Shown one piece after another: positions 41,389 to 54,190 of a DNA stretch of 64,000 nt; the first letter of the stretch is position 1; the number at the start of each line of letters is the position of its first letter. The position numbers and the translations under genes were made by a program. The DNA is from Lutjanus erythropterus (lineage: Eukaryota > Chordata > Actinopteri > Lutjaniformes > Lutjanidae). The DNA lies in contig CM034599.1 in the NCBI GenBank assembly GCA_020091685.1, positions 29,985,920 to 30,049,919 on the forward strand. The letters are read 5' to 3'. The notes beneath the pieces are model-generated. The model saw nothing but the letters and a program-made list of their open reading frames with translations. It was not told the DNA's origin and did not search any database.

Positions 41389-44300
41389 TTTTCTAAACTA
41401 GCATTTTGTCAACAATAATTTGCCCTCAGTGTTTTTCCTCATTTTCATCTGCCCTATTCTTCCGTAGATGTTCTGTGGCCCAAACTACCTGAGGGGTGTT
41501 TTGCAGAGGGTTAATAAGGTTATGTTGTTTTTCACCGTCTTCACCTTCTCACCTCTTCTTTTACTTCTGCTACCAGCTTTAGGTCCTGAGGTCATCACAG
41601 TGTGTCTTCACACTGACAGTAATGAACCTATGGAGACCTGTTCATGGTCTTTATCTGACCATTCTACCTTTGACTTCTGGACCCTTCTGCTGTCTTTTAT
41701 GATTCGGATGATACCTACGCGTCTGCTAAAGGCCACGGGTGGCCGCCAGGATAATCCCACAACACGCGCTTGCCGGTTTGGTAATCCCCACAGGAATGTC
41801 ACACTCTCTCCTCTATACATCACATCAAGAAGACATTTTGTAACGTGAAGTCTGGATCAGTTTCTAAGGCTGAATTACAGATGAACGCTTAGTGATGTGC
41901 AGTGGAGGATGAGACAAAGTGTGAAAGACAAGCAGACTGTACTGATGCAGTGGTGTCATTTTGAATATTACTGTAAGCATGTTTAGTTTAAGTGCAGAAT
42001 GTTCTTAAACATGATTATTTGTGTTATTTGCTCATTTTGAATAATTGATTTTCTAAAAATTATTTTAAATACACTCTAAATCTTTAAATTTTTATTTGCT
42101 TTTAAATATAATGTTCAAAGGAAATGTATTAAGAATACAGGAGGAAAGAGGACAGGAAGTTCTATCTTATTATGTGATTTTCTTTTTCAAATGTTTTCTG
42201 GGTAAATATATATTGTGAAATGTCTCATAACGTGACTGAAATAAACATTTTACTTTGTAATATTTTTGCCTTTTCAACATTTTCTAAATCATGTCATTGC
42301 CCAAGATACATGCAACATATAGCTATAGGGATCATCCATTTTGTGGGTGAGAGTTATCAATAAATTAAGCAGAAAATAATGATGTGTCATAGATTTTATT
42401 CCTGTTAGTTTATTGAGTTTCTTCACCATGAATATCGTTTTGGAGTAAATAAGGAAAAGTTACAACCACATGGCCTTCTAGCAAGGGCAGTCTAGATCAA
42501 CGGACAGCCCATGCAGGTGAAGGAATTTGTGAGGGAGCGATGATGGCTGTGCCAGGTTGAAATTAAACGTTCAGTCACTTGCTTATCATCGTCATTCACT
42601 TACTGCGTGCACCTGTAGGATTCCCATCATCTAGGGAAATGACAGGAGTCTTCCTGCTTTCCCGTCACAGAGCTACAGTGAGACAGAGTGGTCTTTGTCT
42701 GTTGCCAGGCTGCGCTGTACTCACCCCTTACTGCTCACCGCCTAAACTGTAATGTCTGAAACAACTTCACACAAGCAATGTTTGAAAACTGAAGATGACA
42801 TCTTATGTGTGAATATATCATCAAATACACAGTAATGAGTAACAGTTTACTCACCCTTCAGTCATACTGAACCACTTCCACTTCTGATTATTGCACTTAC
42901 AGTCCTCCTTATTTGGCTTTTCAGTAAAATTGTATTGTGCGATGTAAAAACATTTTAAACATGTAAACATTTTCAACACTACTTCATCTGTTGATGTTTT
43001 TTCTCTGACTGTAGAAATCGGATCATTTTTATTGGACCAATTGTGTCAGACTGCATCACCTGTTACTCCTTTTTCTCAGAGTGGGCAGTACTGTTTCTGC
43101 TGGGGGCGGCACACATGGAGGAAAACAAAACCAGCAGTGAGCCCTCCTGCTGAACCACTTTGAATTGTTTGATTTTTCAGGGGTGTATGAAAACTTGAAA
43201 GAAATTATATTTCTTAAAGTATGGGTTATTATATAAGATATAAAATTTATTACAGGATAAGGGGACAGTGAAGACCTGAAGACAAGCTTCACTCTCCAAA
43301 CAGCCTCATCTTGCATTAAAAAAGTACACAGTTAAAACAACAGTGTCAGGGAGAAGCCTATTAAGTCTGTATGATTGTTAGAAATTTCAAAAACTACATA
43401 ATAAAAATTGTTATTAAAAGTTAAAAATTATTATTGTTGTACTGTATGTAACGGGTAAAATGTAAGAATCTTGCTGCTGAACCAAACAAAGATCTCCACA
43501 CCAACATTTAGTGCTGACTTGTCTTCCAGTTATAGAGTCTTTCCTGCAGTGGTCTATGAGTTTTGCCGGTGGCAAAGACCATTTGCTTTGTTTCACCCTG
43601 CTCATTAAAACAGCCTTTTGATCGTTACAAATAACGAGTGGTTCCTCTTTGAGATGCTGGTGTGAACTGATTGGTCTCATTATTGGAATTAAACTAAATG
43701 TTCTGCAGCTTGTAAGAGGATGGTAGTTGAACATTAAGTGTGTGATAATGACAACCTGCTGCAGAGTGTGCCGGAGGGAGACTATATTATTCATGTGTTC
43801 ATAAAATTGTTCGACTAAGCGTTCTACTAATTGTACTTAGCTTGTAAGTATGAGAAATTTGAGATCTGAGTCACATTTGTGCTTGTTAAGATGAGCTGTT
43901 ACGTGGGCTTGTGTCACCATCATGTTTTTTCATGTTTTTGCATGACCGCTTGCTACTATAGGAATGTACAGTAATGTACAGTAACCACTAAGCAATTCTA
44001 ACTGCAGTACGTGCCACCCAAGCATTTTGATGGATAACCAAAATTGATTTTCATTGCAGTTTTACCAAAACATCCTTTAAAATGGTAATTGGAACCAAAG
44101 AAACCAAAATGACTTTCTACAGTTGACTTGATTTTCTCTCATGGCTGGGAATGCATTATGTGATTATCTTGACTTCCTCTTGGTCAGAGACCAAAGGATC
44201 GACGAGCTGTCCACATTGCCTTCTCTCGTGTAGGCCTAATTGCTGACTGACTTAATAACTGACTGTCTCACACACCCATTTTTTCTGTGGTTAAAGTACA

Positions 44301-45000
44301 GTGAGAAGCATGACTCCACCAGGATTTCTACCATATGGGACACAATAATTTTTTTCACATAGTCTGCGCAAATGTCATAGATCACACATTTTTAAATACC
44401 TTGGTGATAAGTTGTCAAATATAACACTTACCGAATTTGAAATATTGTAAACCCGAGTTCCCAGAGGTCATGTATAGGCAGATTTCAGCAGAAGGGGTGA
44501 GGTTAGACAATTAAATGTTTCCCACAATCCTGCATTATGTTAACTGCAATAGGCAAAGACGTGACGTGGGAACGGTCTGTTTCTGGTTATCAACCCCCAC
44601 CACCTTCCAGTGGTTTCCTAAAAGGTGGCAGATGCAGTGATTCATAAAGTTTCAGTCTGCTGGGCCTCTCAAACAGTCACTGTTAGAACTTGATCCTATC
44701 ACAGGGGCTTTGACACTGAGATTTGCATTGGTTGGTTGAATCACAACCCGATGAAATCTTGTAATCAGTAGGTACACATTCGAGTTTTGCAGAGAACTGT
44801 CTGTGTGTTACATTTAGAAAAAACAGACAGACATTGTTGTCATAGTGATTCAGCCTCACCATAGCACCTGTGCTGTGATTTTGCCAGTCATGCCTCAGGT
44901 GATGAGTAAAGTAGTTACTAAGTAGTTAAAAAGATCTGCGTTACATATTATCTTTGCTTACCTGAACAGATTGAATTGACTATGAGGGACAGGGAGAGAC
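41389..45000. other. intergenic, no gene recognised
   Basis: Several ORFs of 70 to 126 codons occur (for example 41468-41848, with a Leu-rich stretch), but none has splice context or family resemblance that I trust. AT-rich and without clear repeats. Confidence 0.5.
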
Positions 45001-45029
45001 ACAAGGATCCAGTCTCTTTCGTAAAACTG

Positions 45030-45400
45030 GATTAGCACAGACCAGCCTGGTCTCATTCCCCCAACGTTTTGTTCCCACCCATCAGCAGTGCATATGTACG
45101 GCACACGGTGGAAGATGCACCAGGCTTCCAATGTAGTATAACGGCTTGATTTTCACCAGACACGGCTGCGTCACATTATGGCTGCACCATGTCTGCTGGA
45201 GCTGATTGCTTCCGTTCTGCACAGTGCCTGTGATTTTACCAGCAGTGCTGCAGTTTATCTCAGAAGCGACTCTCTGCTCTGCTCCACTTCAAATATGCTC
45301 CAAGTCAATTTTTGATAGATGCCGTGTCAATCAGCACTGAGCAGATAGAGCAGGCAGCAAGTCAGACATAGAACCGCTATAGAGAATTCTGGCAATTTTC
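45030..45400. repeat. probable teleost interspersed repeat
   Basis: GCTTGATTTTCACCAGACAC, GGCTGCGTCACATTATGGC, TGGAGCTGATTGCTTCCG and GATGCCGTGTCAATCAGC are words of a family loosely shared with 34684-34905. Ends are not defined. Confidence 0.4.
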
Positions 45401-47127
45401 AAAATAAAATCCCCTGTGCAGATTCACGATCATAAAAACAGACAAAAAAGAAGCTAATTATGTAGCATACATAGTCAACATACTCACTGCTCCGCTTGTA
45501 AAGACATGTGAAATCGTACAGACATAAGTGTGGGGAAAAGTGGAGCACCTGATGAATAAAGAAACAAAAGGTAGAGCGGTCAGTGGCTCTCACTACAGGC
45601 ATCAATTAGTAGACAACAGAGCAAACATGCGTATTTCTGTTACACCCCTCAAACCGCCTGACAGTCCACCAGCTGTCACCACCATGACTGACTCCTGCCT
45701 GCTGATTGACACCTGGTGCCTACCTGATTGACATCTGGTACAGAGGACGCCAGACAGTTGTGCCACTTGTGCAGTCGTCCTCACAATAGTCGTGTGCAGC
45801 TTTTTTTTTTTTCTTTTCCTTTCAATTATATTTTATGTTGTTCGGAAGTCGTAGAAACGAGTGGGTGTGGTTGGCTGGGAAGAAGAGTGGCATTCTGCTG
45901 CTCCTGTCTGCTTATGGTTCTGTTAAAACACAGTTCATAGTTAACTGTAATATTTACAAGTCTAAAATATTTAATCTAAAACGTGTTTGACCTGGCTAGC
46001 AAACTTTGATACTAGCCGCTTTGTTTATAGGTGGACAACATTTTCCTTTATGACTGAAGCAACATTTTATAGACAGTTGCATAGACCACCAGTACAGTAC
46101 ACAGTGCTTATATGTTATATAACATAACATATAAGCAGTTCTATCAATTTTATATGTGAAAATTGAACATTCCCAGACAACATATAAATATGTGAACCTA
46201 ATTCATTCATTCACTTACTTATATTTTACAAGACTCTCATTTTCCATGTTGTTGGACTTCCCTTAATCAATACAGAGGACCATGCAGGAACAATCTACCT
46301 CTATCACTATGATTAACTTAAAATCAGTAATTGTAATTGTCAAAAAATATCTGAAAAGGTCTCTAATTGGCAACGGTTGGCTGTACCTCTTTGATCTCAT
46401 TGTAATGCATCTCAACTTGCTTAGTCGTGACACTTTGATTAAGTATTACTATTGTTTTTTATAAAGGGGAGATATCTTTCTAGGCCATTTTTGGCTTCCA
46501 CCTTCTCCTGAATGTTCGAACTTTTTTTCTTATTCTTACTGTCTTTTATATATGTATGTGCAAATAAGCTAATAAAAACACACCAAAATGACTTATCACA
46601 GGTATATAAATATCGATCTCTATGTTGGCACATATTACAGTAGAGGAAGCTTTTATAGTATGCACTTTTGACCACCTTTTTCCTAATTCAAGCTAAATAT
46701 TTAATATCATTGTATTTAGGTTTTAACTTATGATTATTGGTTTATTGTTACAATGTACACTCACCTTCCTGTTAATGGCATGTTTCTTATTTAAGTCTCT
46801 TTGTAAACTGTAACATCCTTCACTACACGTCTTTGTCATAGTTCTATGACTGGAAGAGGTCAGTGGAGTGTAGGCAACCAGAAAATAATATTCAGATGTA
46901 AGCCCTTTGTAATCACCAACATTTTGATTAAAACCGTAATTTAATTCCACAATTTTTAACTGTAATGAATTACATGGAATTAAATTATAAAATGAATGTA
47001 ATGGTAGCTAGTTACATGCAAGTAGTTATTCTCCAGCACTGGTAGTATCATCTTTGACATTTGTGTGAAATTCTGTCATAATTAGGGTATGAATTGTTGA
47101 GTTATGGCAAAAAACATCTTTTGTGAG
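45401..47127. other. intergenic, nothing recognised
   Basis: AT-rich, with a poly-T run at about 45800 and an imperfect palindrome near 46110 (TATGTTATATAACATA). No gene-like feature. Confidence 0.5.
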
Positions 47128-47388
47128 CTCACAGTGACCTTTGTACACCGTACTCTATTCAGTTTATCCTTGAGTCCAAGTAGACGTTTGCACTGAATTT
47201 GACAAAATTCCCTCCAGGCGTTCCTGAGATAATGTGAGTGGGATGGACGTGAGGTTATAGTGATCTTTGACCTTTGACATCCAAAATGTAATCAGTATAT
47301 CCTTGAGTCCAAGTGGACATTTTTGTCAAGTTTGAAGAAATTCCCCCATGGCGTTCTCAAGATATTGCGTTCACAAGGCTGGGATGAC
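47128..47388 (+). repeat. two-unit tandem repeat (about 130 bp per unit)
   Basis: Unit 1 has ATTCAGTTTATCCTTGAGTC, CAAGTAGACGTTTGCACTG, AAATTCCCTCCAGGCGTTCC and TGGGATGGACGTGAGG. Unit 2 repeats these as AATCAGTATATCCTTGAGTC, CAAGTGGACATTTTTGTC, AAATTCCCCCATGGCGTTCT and GCTGGGATGACC. Similar multi-unit blocks are common in teleost genomes. Confidence 0.8.
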
Positions 47389-47710
47389 CCAAAAAGCGCA
47401 CAGCTGAACACAACTGTGTTCGGTGTGTTCTTGAAAGTTTTTCAAAAGTTGTGAATCACAGAAGTCCTTTAGTTTACAGTCCTAAATTTGCTCAAAAAAA
47501 ATTTGACCGATTGGTCCAGTAGTGTTCAAGGTTACAAGCTCCAGGTTCATTGACCACACACGTACACATGCACAAAAATTTCCTATCAGTCAGACTCTAG
47601 CCCATCTCCCCAATTAGTTTTTTTTATCATGTTTCCCTCATAGTACTCTTTGCTTGAACAATATGGCTAAATAAGTTACATTAAATCGTCATATCACCAT
47701 TTGATGAGTT

Positions 47711-48108
47711 TTAAATTGAACGCCTGCCTTCATTGATGCCTGATGAAGACCCTGAGTGGAAACCATATCCATGATTTAATAAAAGTGCCTCTGATTCCTT
47801 ATAAGCTGCCGGCCAATACCATGGACTTCCTTCCCTGTCCTTTAAGAGAACCTGATTTTCTTCTTCGGTATTGTTGACCCAGTGACCCAGTGCGGCGCTC
47901 CCTATGTATAAATACATTTTTTCATCACTAAATATGGTTTCAGTAAAACAAACAAAACATACATTGCCCTGATTTTTTTCTGAGGAAACATGATTAAAAT
48001 CAGCTCCTGTGCTGTTGCTCACCTCTCTCAGCCTCTCACTAAAGCTGAAGGGATCAACCTCGGTGGTCTGGGGCTCCACACTTGGCTCCAAAGGATCAGG
48101 GTTCACGT
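47711..48108 (-). other. unassigned minus-strand ORF containing an exon-like segment
   Basis: The 131-codon frame starts MNPDPLEPSVEPQTTEVDPF and continues SFSERLREVSNSTGADFNHV. An acceptor-like ctggacag sits at its upstream edge and a strong donor (gtgagc) at 48017-48022 would close an 86-bp exon (48023-48108). The polypyrimidine tract is poor. I recognise no family. It may be chance or a decayed coding fragment. Confidence 0.2.
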
Positions 48109-48109
48109 C

Positions 48110-49323
48110 TGTCCAGAGGCAACTTCATTTTCCCACATCTTCTGCTCTAAATAGGGGGTTCACTCACAAAACACGCACACCACAAGCTTGTTTCCTGCTA
48201 CCCTGGGAAATCACAGAAAGCTTTTTTTTTCTCTGTGTGTGTTACAGGTCTGGCTTTTGTTTGACACTTAAATTGTAGAGCTTGTTTCATGCTGTTATTT
48301 ATTAATTATTTTTTTCTTCTAGCAATACCCAGAAGAGTAATTTTGTAATACTGATGTGTTGTTGGATGTTTTTGGTTAGTTTATTTATACAGGAGCAAAC
48401 ATTGTCAAACACATCAGGTGACATTGCAGTGATTCCAGCCTTTCTATATTCCACATATGCTTGTAGATATTGGATGATTTCCTTTTACAGAACAACAAAA
48501 ACATCCTGATCTGGGGGAAACTGTCCACTGTATGTAATCAATAAAGTGCATTAAAAAAAGAGGAGCTTGGCCTTCAAAATTGGAGTTTCAGAAGGACAGA
48601 ACCCTTGGGGTCAGAGAAATTTAACGCCCCTTTTATCCTGTCTGAGGTGGCATGGGGCCGGAGGTAGACCACCTTTATAGGTCATGTGATATGTGGGTCA
48701 TCTTGGGGCCCGCACAGCAGATCGCCAGGATCAAACACTCCTTGACTGGCTCTTTGACTCATTGATTTATGGGCACTGAAAGGCAACAGGACATCTACGG
48801 TTACACATACAGTACAGACGTTTTACACAGCAGTAAGGGACTTGCGACTTTTAACTTAAAGATGACTCAGTTAAGAAGGCAAAGCAGTAAAATGATTAAA
48901 TGATTCCCATAACTCTAAAAGTGAGTAGTTAATTAAGCTGGGGTCAGGTGGCAAATTCCACTCAGAATCAGGTCAGTTTGAGCTCTTTGTCAAGTTGTTT
49001 GGTCAAATTATGAAACCTGTTTCCTAGAGCTTTGACATCAGAATGCAATGTGTCTTTGTCAGGGACTATATTGATTGCGGTACTCACATATTTGTTTCCT
49101 CTGTACACTCAGAGTTCAAACATGTCTCAAACTTTAACGCTGAAAATGTGTTTGTGTCATTTCCTAAATTTGTATATCTTTACTGCCTAATAGAGGCTTA
49201 ATGCTGCAATAAATGGCAGGTTGTGCATGTCAGATCGGAAGTAAGTTAAGATTGACAGCCTGTTAACTCCAGCCTTCCCGTTCTACCTCATTCAGTGCTT
49301 CCCTTGCCTCCTCTCTTTCTCAG
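48110..49323. other. intergenic, nothing recognised
   Basis: No ORF with family resemblance and no repeat with clear ends. Confidence 0.5.
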
Positions 49324-49415
49324 AGTCCGGCTGTCCAGACCAGTCCAGCCTTGCAGGGGAAAGATGTGCTGTGGCTAACTGGTGTTGAGACGCAAGATGA
49401 TTACAATGCACGCAG
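49324..49415 (+). other. unassigned exon-like segment
   Basis: A strong acceptor (CTCCTCTCTTTCTCAG) precedes 92 bp open in one frame: SPAVQTSPALQGKDVLWLTG, then VETQDDYNAR, ending at a fair donor (CAG before gtatgg). The phase is 0 in and 2 out. The peptide is not one I recognise, and no partner exon was found. Confidence 0.25.
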
Positions 49416-50591
49416 GTATGGAAAAGGCACCTACGACTTTTTACAAGGGCCCCTGGGCTTCAGGGGCAATCTTCTCTGTCAGAAGCTTATCACCTCTGCT
49501 CCCACTCTCAGCTGGCGTGAGTGTCTTCAGAGGGCAGCATCATGATTTTGAACAATTAGTCCACCCAGCAACCAGACCTACCTGTCAGTTCTGATTCACG
49601 TGCAGAAGCCAATATGTCTGCTCAGGCTGTCATTAACACTATGAGCATTATACTATTGTGTAAACCTCTGTCGAAGTCATTCATGATATTGATCTGTTAA
49701 TTTAAAAAAGGCTACCATGCCATATATGTTGGAACAAAAACATTTTTTGTCACTCTTGAAAATAATATTTTCTGTAACTTTTTTAAAATTTATTTTCTTT
49801 CTTTACACCAGGAGGTTTTTCCTACAACCTTTCAAGAACAAAATCAAACCTTGTTGTATCACATAGTATATCCCATCATTAGATGCTGTCAAACTAATGT
49901 AAAACATTAATACATTAACATACACAAGACTTAAGATACAAGACTTAAGATACAAGACACGAGACGTATGTACATCCATAGCACATTCATTCATCTTACA
50001 TGCAAGTTATATAGCTCTCATACCAGCCCCCTACTCTCCACAACATCCAAACACACACATACATACATATGCATACAGTCTTGAAAATAATGAAGCTGAA
50101 ATAAAGTTTAGATTTTCATGATAAAACATCATTAACAGTCACCTTGATAAATTGTAAGTGCCTCATGCTACACATTATGACTACATAATCTCAGCTAAAT
50201 TGCACATAGCTTGCTTTACACCTCGAACATTTTAAAGAGATCACTAAATATACAGTATTAAAAACATAGTCTATTTTTAACGATTCAAAAACATGTAATT
50301 GTCTATCACATAGTTAACATACAAACAACATAAAAATATATCCCTATGAAAAACTCACATAAAATTGAAGTTTGTTTAAAATACAATGAATATTCTTTTA
50401 GGGTAAATAAGGTTTAACTGGCTCAAAGGGGATTCCTTATGCAAACACTGAATCCCTAAAATGGATTTTCACCAGAAACTGATTACATTGTAATTCATTC
50501 AGGAGCAAGCTTTGATCAAAAAATACTAAAGACTGGCACTGACACAGGTCGCTAGTCTTTTCAAATGCACACTGGCCAATTAAAAAATAAA
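49416..50591. other. intergenic, AT-rich
   Basis: It contains a short direct repeat at about 49925-49957 (AAGACTTAAGATAC units). Nothing else was recognised. Confidence 0.5.
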
Positions 50592-50629
50592 TGAATAAAA
50601 AATCCATCCATCCATCCATTGTCTTCCGC

Positions 50630-51274
50630 TTATCCGGGGCCGGGTCGCGGGGGCAGCAGTCTGAGCAGGGACGCCCAGACTTCCCTCTCCCTGGACACTT
50701 CCTCCAGGTCTTCCGGAGGGACCCCAAGGTGATCCCAGGCCAGCCGAGCGACATAGTCACTCCAGTGTGTCCTGGGTCTTCCCCAGGGCCTCTTCCCAGT
50801 GGGGCATGCCCGGAACACCTCCCCAGGGAGGCACCCAGGAGGCATCCGATATAGATGCCCGAGCCACCTCAGCTGGCTCCTCTCAACGTGGAGGAGCAGC
50901 GGCTCTACTCCGAGCTCCTCCCGGGTGACAGAGTTCCTCACCCTATCTCTAAGGGAGCGCCCCGCCACCCAGCGGAGGAAACTCATTTCAGGACGAAAAC
51001 TGCATTGTTCCTCCTGGATCCGAGGTTTGACTATCGGCCGAATTCTCCTCTCCAATACCCTGGAATAGACTTTACCAGGGAGGCTGAGGAGCGTGATCCC
51101 CCTGTAGTTGGAGCACACCCTCCGGTCCCCCTTCTTAAATAGAGGGACCACCACCCCAGTCTGCCAGTCCAGAGGCACTGTCCCCAACTGCCACGCGATG
51201 TTGCAGAGGCGTATCAACCAAGACAGCCCTACAACATCCAGAGACTTGAGGTACTCAGGGCGGATCTCATCCAC
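50630..51274 (-). pseudogene. Rex3/RTE ORF, reverse transcriptase remnant lacking the catalytic core
   Basis: It starts in the RT fingers (MDEIRPEYLKSLDVVGL, VVPLFKKGDRRVCSNYRGIT, LLSLPGKVYSRVLE, IQEEQCSFRP) and then jumps directly to EMSFLRWVAGRSLRDRVRNS, a segment normally far downstream of the YADD/FADD motif. The central RT, including both catalytic aspartate motifs, is missing. The C-terminal end with GRPRTHWSDYVARLAWDHLG and SLLRLLPPRPG is typical for the family. The deletion joint is at about 50988-50993. Confidence 0.85.
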
Positions 51275-51306
51275 CCCCGGTGCCTTGCCACTGAGGAGCT
51301 TCCGAA

Positions 51307-52581
51307 CTACCTCAGTGACTTCAGGGTGATGAATGAGTCAACCTCTGGGTCCCCAGCCTCTGCTTCCTCAACGGAAGGTGTGTCAGTGGGATTGAGGAGA
51401 TCCTTGAAGTATTCCTTCCACCGTCCGACAATATCCCCAGTCAAAGTCAACAGCTCCCCACCACCACTGTAAACAGTGTTGGCAGGGTACTGCTTCCCCC
51501 TTCTGAGGCGCCGGATGGTTTGCCAGAATCTCCTCGAGGCTGACTGGTAGTCCTCCTCCATGGCCTCCCCGAACTTTTCCCATACCCAAGTTTTTGCTTC
51601 CACAACTGCCCGGGCTACAGCGCGCTTGGCCTGCCAGTACCCGTCAGCTGCCTCAGGAGTCCCACAAGCCAACCAAACTCGATAAGACTCCTTCTTCAGC
51701 CTGATGGCATCCCTTACCTCCGGTGTCCACCACCGAGTTCGGGGATTGCCGCCGCGACAGGCACCAGAGACCTTACAGCCACAGCTCTGAATGGCCGCGT
51801 CAACAATGGAGGCGGAGAACATGGTCCATTCGGACTCAATGTCTCCGTCCTCCCTCGGGATCTGGTCAAAGCTCTCCCAGAGGTGAGAGTTGAAGACCCC
51901 TCTGACAGAGGGTTCCACCAAACGTTCCCAACAGACCCTCACAATATGTTTGGGCCTGCCAAGTCTGTCCAGCTTCCTCCTCCACCAGCGGATCCAACTA
52001 ACCACCAGGTGGTGATCAGTTGACAGCTCAGCCCCTCTCTTCACCTGAGTGTCCAAGACACATGGCCGAAGGTCAGTTGACACGACTACAAAGTCGATCA
52101 TCGACCTCCGACCTAGGGCGTCCCCGTGCCACGTGCACTGATGGACACCCTTATGCTTGAACATGGTGTTTGTTACGGACAAACTGTGACTAGCACAGAA
52201 GTCCAATAACAGAACACCACTTGGGTTCAGATCGGGGGGGCCGTTCCTCCCAAACACGCCCCTCCAGGTAACACTGTCGCCACCCACGTGGGCGTTGAAG
52301 TCCCCCAGCAGAACGACGGAGTCCCCAGTTGGAGCACTTTCCAGCACCCCTCCCAAGGTCTCCAGAAAAGCCGGGTACTCTGCACTGACGTTCAGCCCAT
52401 AGGCCGAAACAACAGTGAGGCACCCATCCCTCACCCGAAGGGGCATGGCAACAACCCTCTCGTTCACCGGGGAACACTCCAACACATGGCGGCTGAGCTG
52501 GGGGGCTATAAGCAAGCCCACACCATCCTGCTGCCTCTCACCATGGGCAACTCCAGAGTAGCAAAGAGTCCAGCCTGGCAT
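51307..52581 (-). pseudogene. Rex3/RTE ORF, endonuclease part (424 codons, then frameshift)
   Basis: Visible APE-endonuclease signatures are [11 protein letters not shown], a MIDFVVVS segment and STDHHLVV. The linker to the reverse transcriptase follows ([30 protein letters not shown]). The frame runs into a stop after FITLKSLR. The neighbouring frame continues the expected protein ([20 protein letters not shown]), so a small indel near 51320 broke it. Coding similarity extends upstream of the first Met in this frame, into 52600-52700. Confidence 0.85.
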
Positions 52582-53016
52582 TGTTCTCTGTGAGTTGGGT
52601 TCCAGAGTCCCGACTGTGTGTGGAGGTGAGCCCGACTATCTCTAGCCGGTACCGTTCAACCTCCCGCACTAGTTCAGGCTCCTTCCCCCCCAGCGAGGTG
52701 ACATTCCATGTCCCCACTGTGAGATTCCATGTCCTGGGATTGGGTCGTCAGGGCCCCCGCCCACGACTGCCACCCAAACCACACTGCATCGGCCCCTTCT
52801 GAACTCTCCTGTGGGTGATGGGCCTACGGGAAGGCGGGCCCACGTCACTCATTCGGGCTGGGCCCGGCCGGGTCTTGTGAGCAAAGACCTGGCCACCAGG
52901 CGCTCGCCTTCCAAGCCCCAACCCCAGGCCTGGCTCCAGGGTGGGGCCCCAGTAACGCCAATCCGGGCGACGTAGACATCCCTGATCTTAGACTATTCAT
53001 TGGGGGCAAAAAATAA

Positions 53017-53269
53017 ACAAAACAACATTTAACATAATATATAAACAATACTGACATTTGCATTGAGCAAAGTTCTGGTTTTACCACAGACAGACAACAA
53101 ACTGGACTAGTGTGTGTGTTGTCACACTATGAATGCACACTTTTTATTCATTCAATATCAGACATATTAACAATACCTGCTGTTCTGTTAGGACAAAGTG
53201 GAAGATACATGTCCAATCCCACAATTCTGGGAGTTATAGTCACTGCCACACAGAAGATTACCTACCCCA

Positions 53270-53307
<38 letters not shown>

Positions 53308-54190
53308 GCTCAGCTCACTCAGCTAAGCCCTCCCACCTATCTAACAGTAGCCAATTGTGGTGATTATTAGTCAAAGAACTGATAAAGTGTAGTCCAGCCT
53401 CTCCCCCGTGTGGAAAAGCCAAGCACAGATGTTACAGTTAACCCTCTGCATCAGTCAGGGAGTGGTGTTAATCATCATCTATTTCCAATTCAGATTATTC
53501 ACTTCAATAAGCTGTTCTGTAGACAATCTCTCATTTCTAACTTCATAATGTAAATATAAAACCTCATCCCAATTAAACTTGGGTCTGAAATTAAATTAAT
53601 TATTAATTATTATTAATTTCCAACTGTTGTAGAGACTTGTGACTTCGAAAACTGGTCTAAAGTTGCTCATTGGGGTGGAGGGAGAACTCCCTCATAATAT
53701 TGACAGAAATATGCTTCTGGAATAAACAGGCTGTGACTCAGTTTCAACCAGAGACATGTCTGCACCACCCCGTTTCCATTGCGCACTCTTCAATATGCGC
53801 TCTACAGAGGGGCATCATCTTAATTGATCAATCAAAGGTAGTTGATTAAATCCGTTGCTGATTCGGCAAGTGATATGAACATAAAATAGCTGTGATAAAT
53901 ATTTGAATTTGGTGTAAGTTATGTCTCATTTAATTCACTTTAGGCTATAAATAATCAGATTTGAAAGTCTAAAGTGAAGATGCACTCTCTTTAAAATGAC
54001 AGAGGTGTTACCTCCACAAATGATCCGCGTGCTTTCGGAGCAGTCTGATTGGATGAGGATGTATCTCTCAGGCACAGGGCCAAATTAAGTTTTGTTTCCC
54101 CTCCCCAAGGTGTCTCATTCACTTTTCGGATGGGCACTCTGCCCCTCCTCTCTGACACTGACGAAATAACAGTGTGTGTTAGGCAAAATT
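53017..54190. other. intergenic upstream of VCAN, with CA microsatellite and possible enhancers
   Basis: It includes the (CA)n run at 53268-53306. The last few hundred bases before VCAN exon 1 contain an inverted CCAAT (TGATTGGATGAGG, about 54047) and should hold promoter elements. No TATA box stands out. Confidence 0.5.
53268..53306 (+). repeat. (CA)n microsatellite
   Basis: About 19 CA units. Confidence 0.95.

Larger units (their letters stand above)
50592..53007 (-). mobile_element. Rex3/RTE-type LINE, internally deleted and frameshifted
   Basis: GC-rich, unlike its surroundings. On the minus strand it runs from a 5' leader near 52990 through an endonuclease ORF (52581-51307) and a reverse-transcriptase remnant (51274-50630) to a tail of GGAT units (CCATCCATCCATCCATT on the plus strand at 50605-50620). 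AAAAAATAAA occurs on both sides (50582-50591 and 53008-53017) and may be the target-site duplication. The BovB-like endonuclease and the GGAT-repeat tail fit the RTE clade, to which fish Rex3 belongs. It cannot move on its own. Confidence 0.85.

Noticed and set aside
41468-41848. 126-codon ORF with Leu-rich stretch as a membrane protein gene
   Set aside because: The hydrophobic run follows a T-rich stretch of DNA, no family resemblance, no usable splice structure for the full frame.
50591-51142. Several plus-strand ORFs over the Rex3-like element
   Set aside because: They are antisense shadows of the GC-rich LINE coding sequence on the minus strand.
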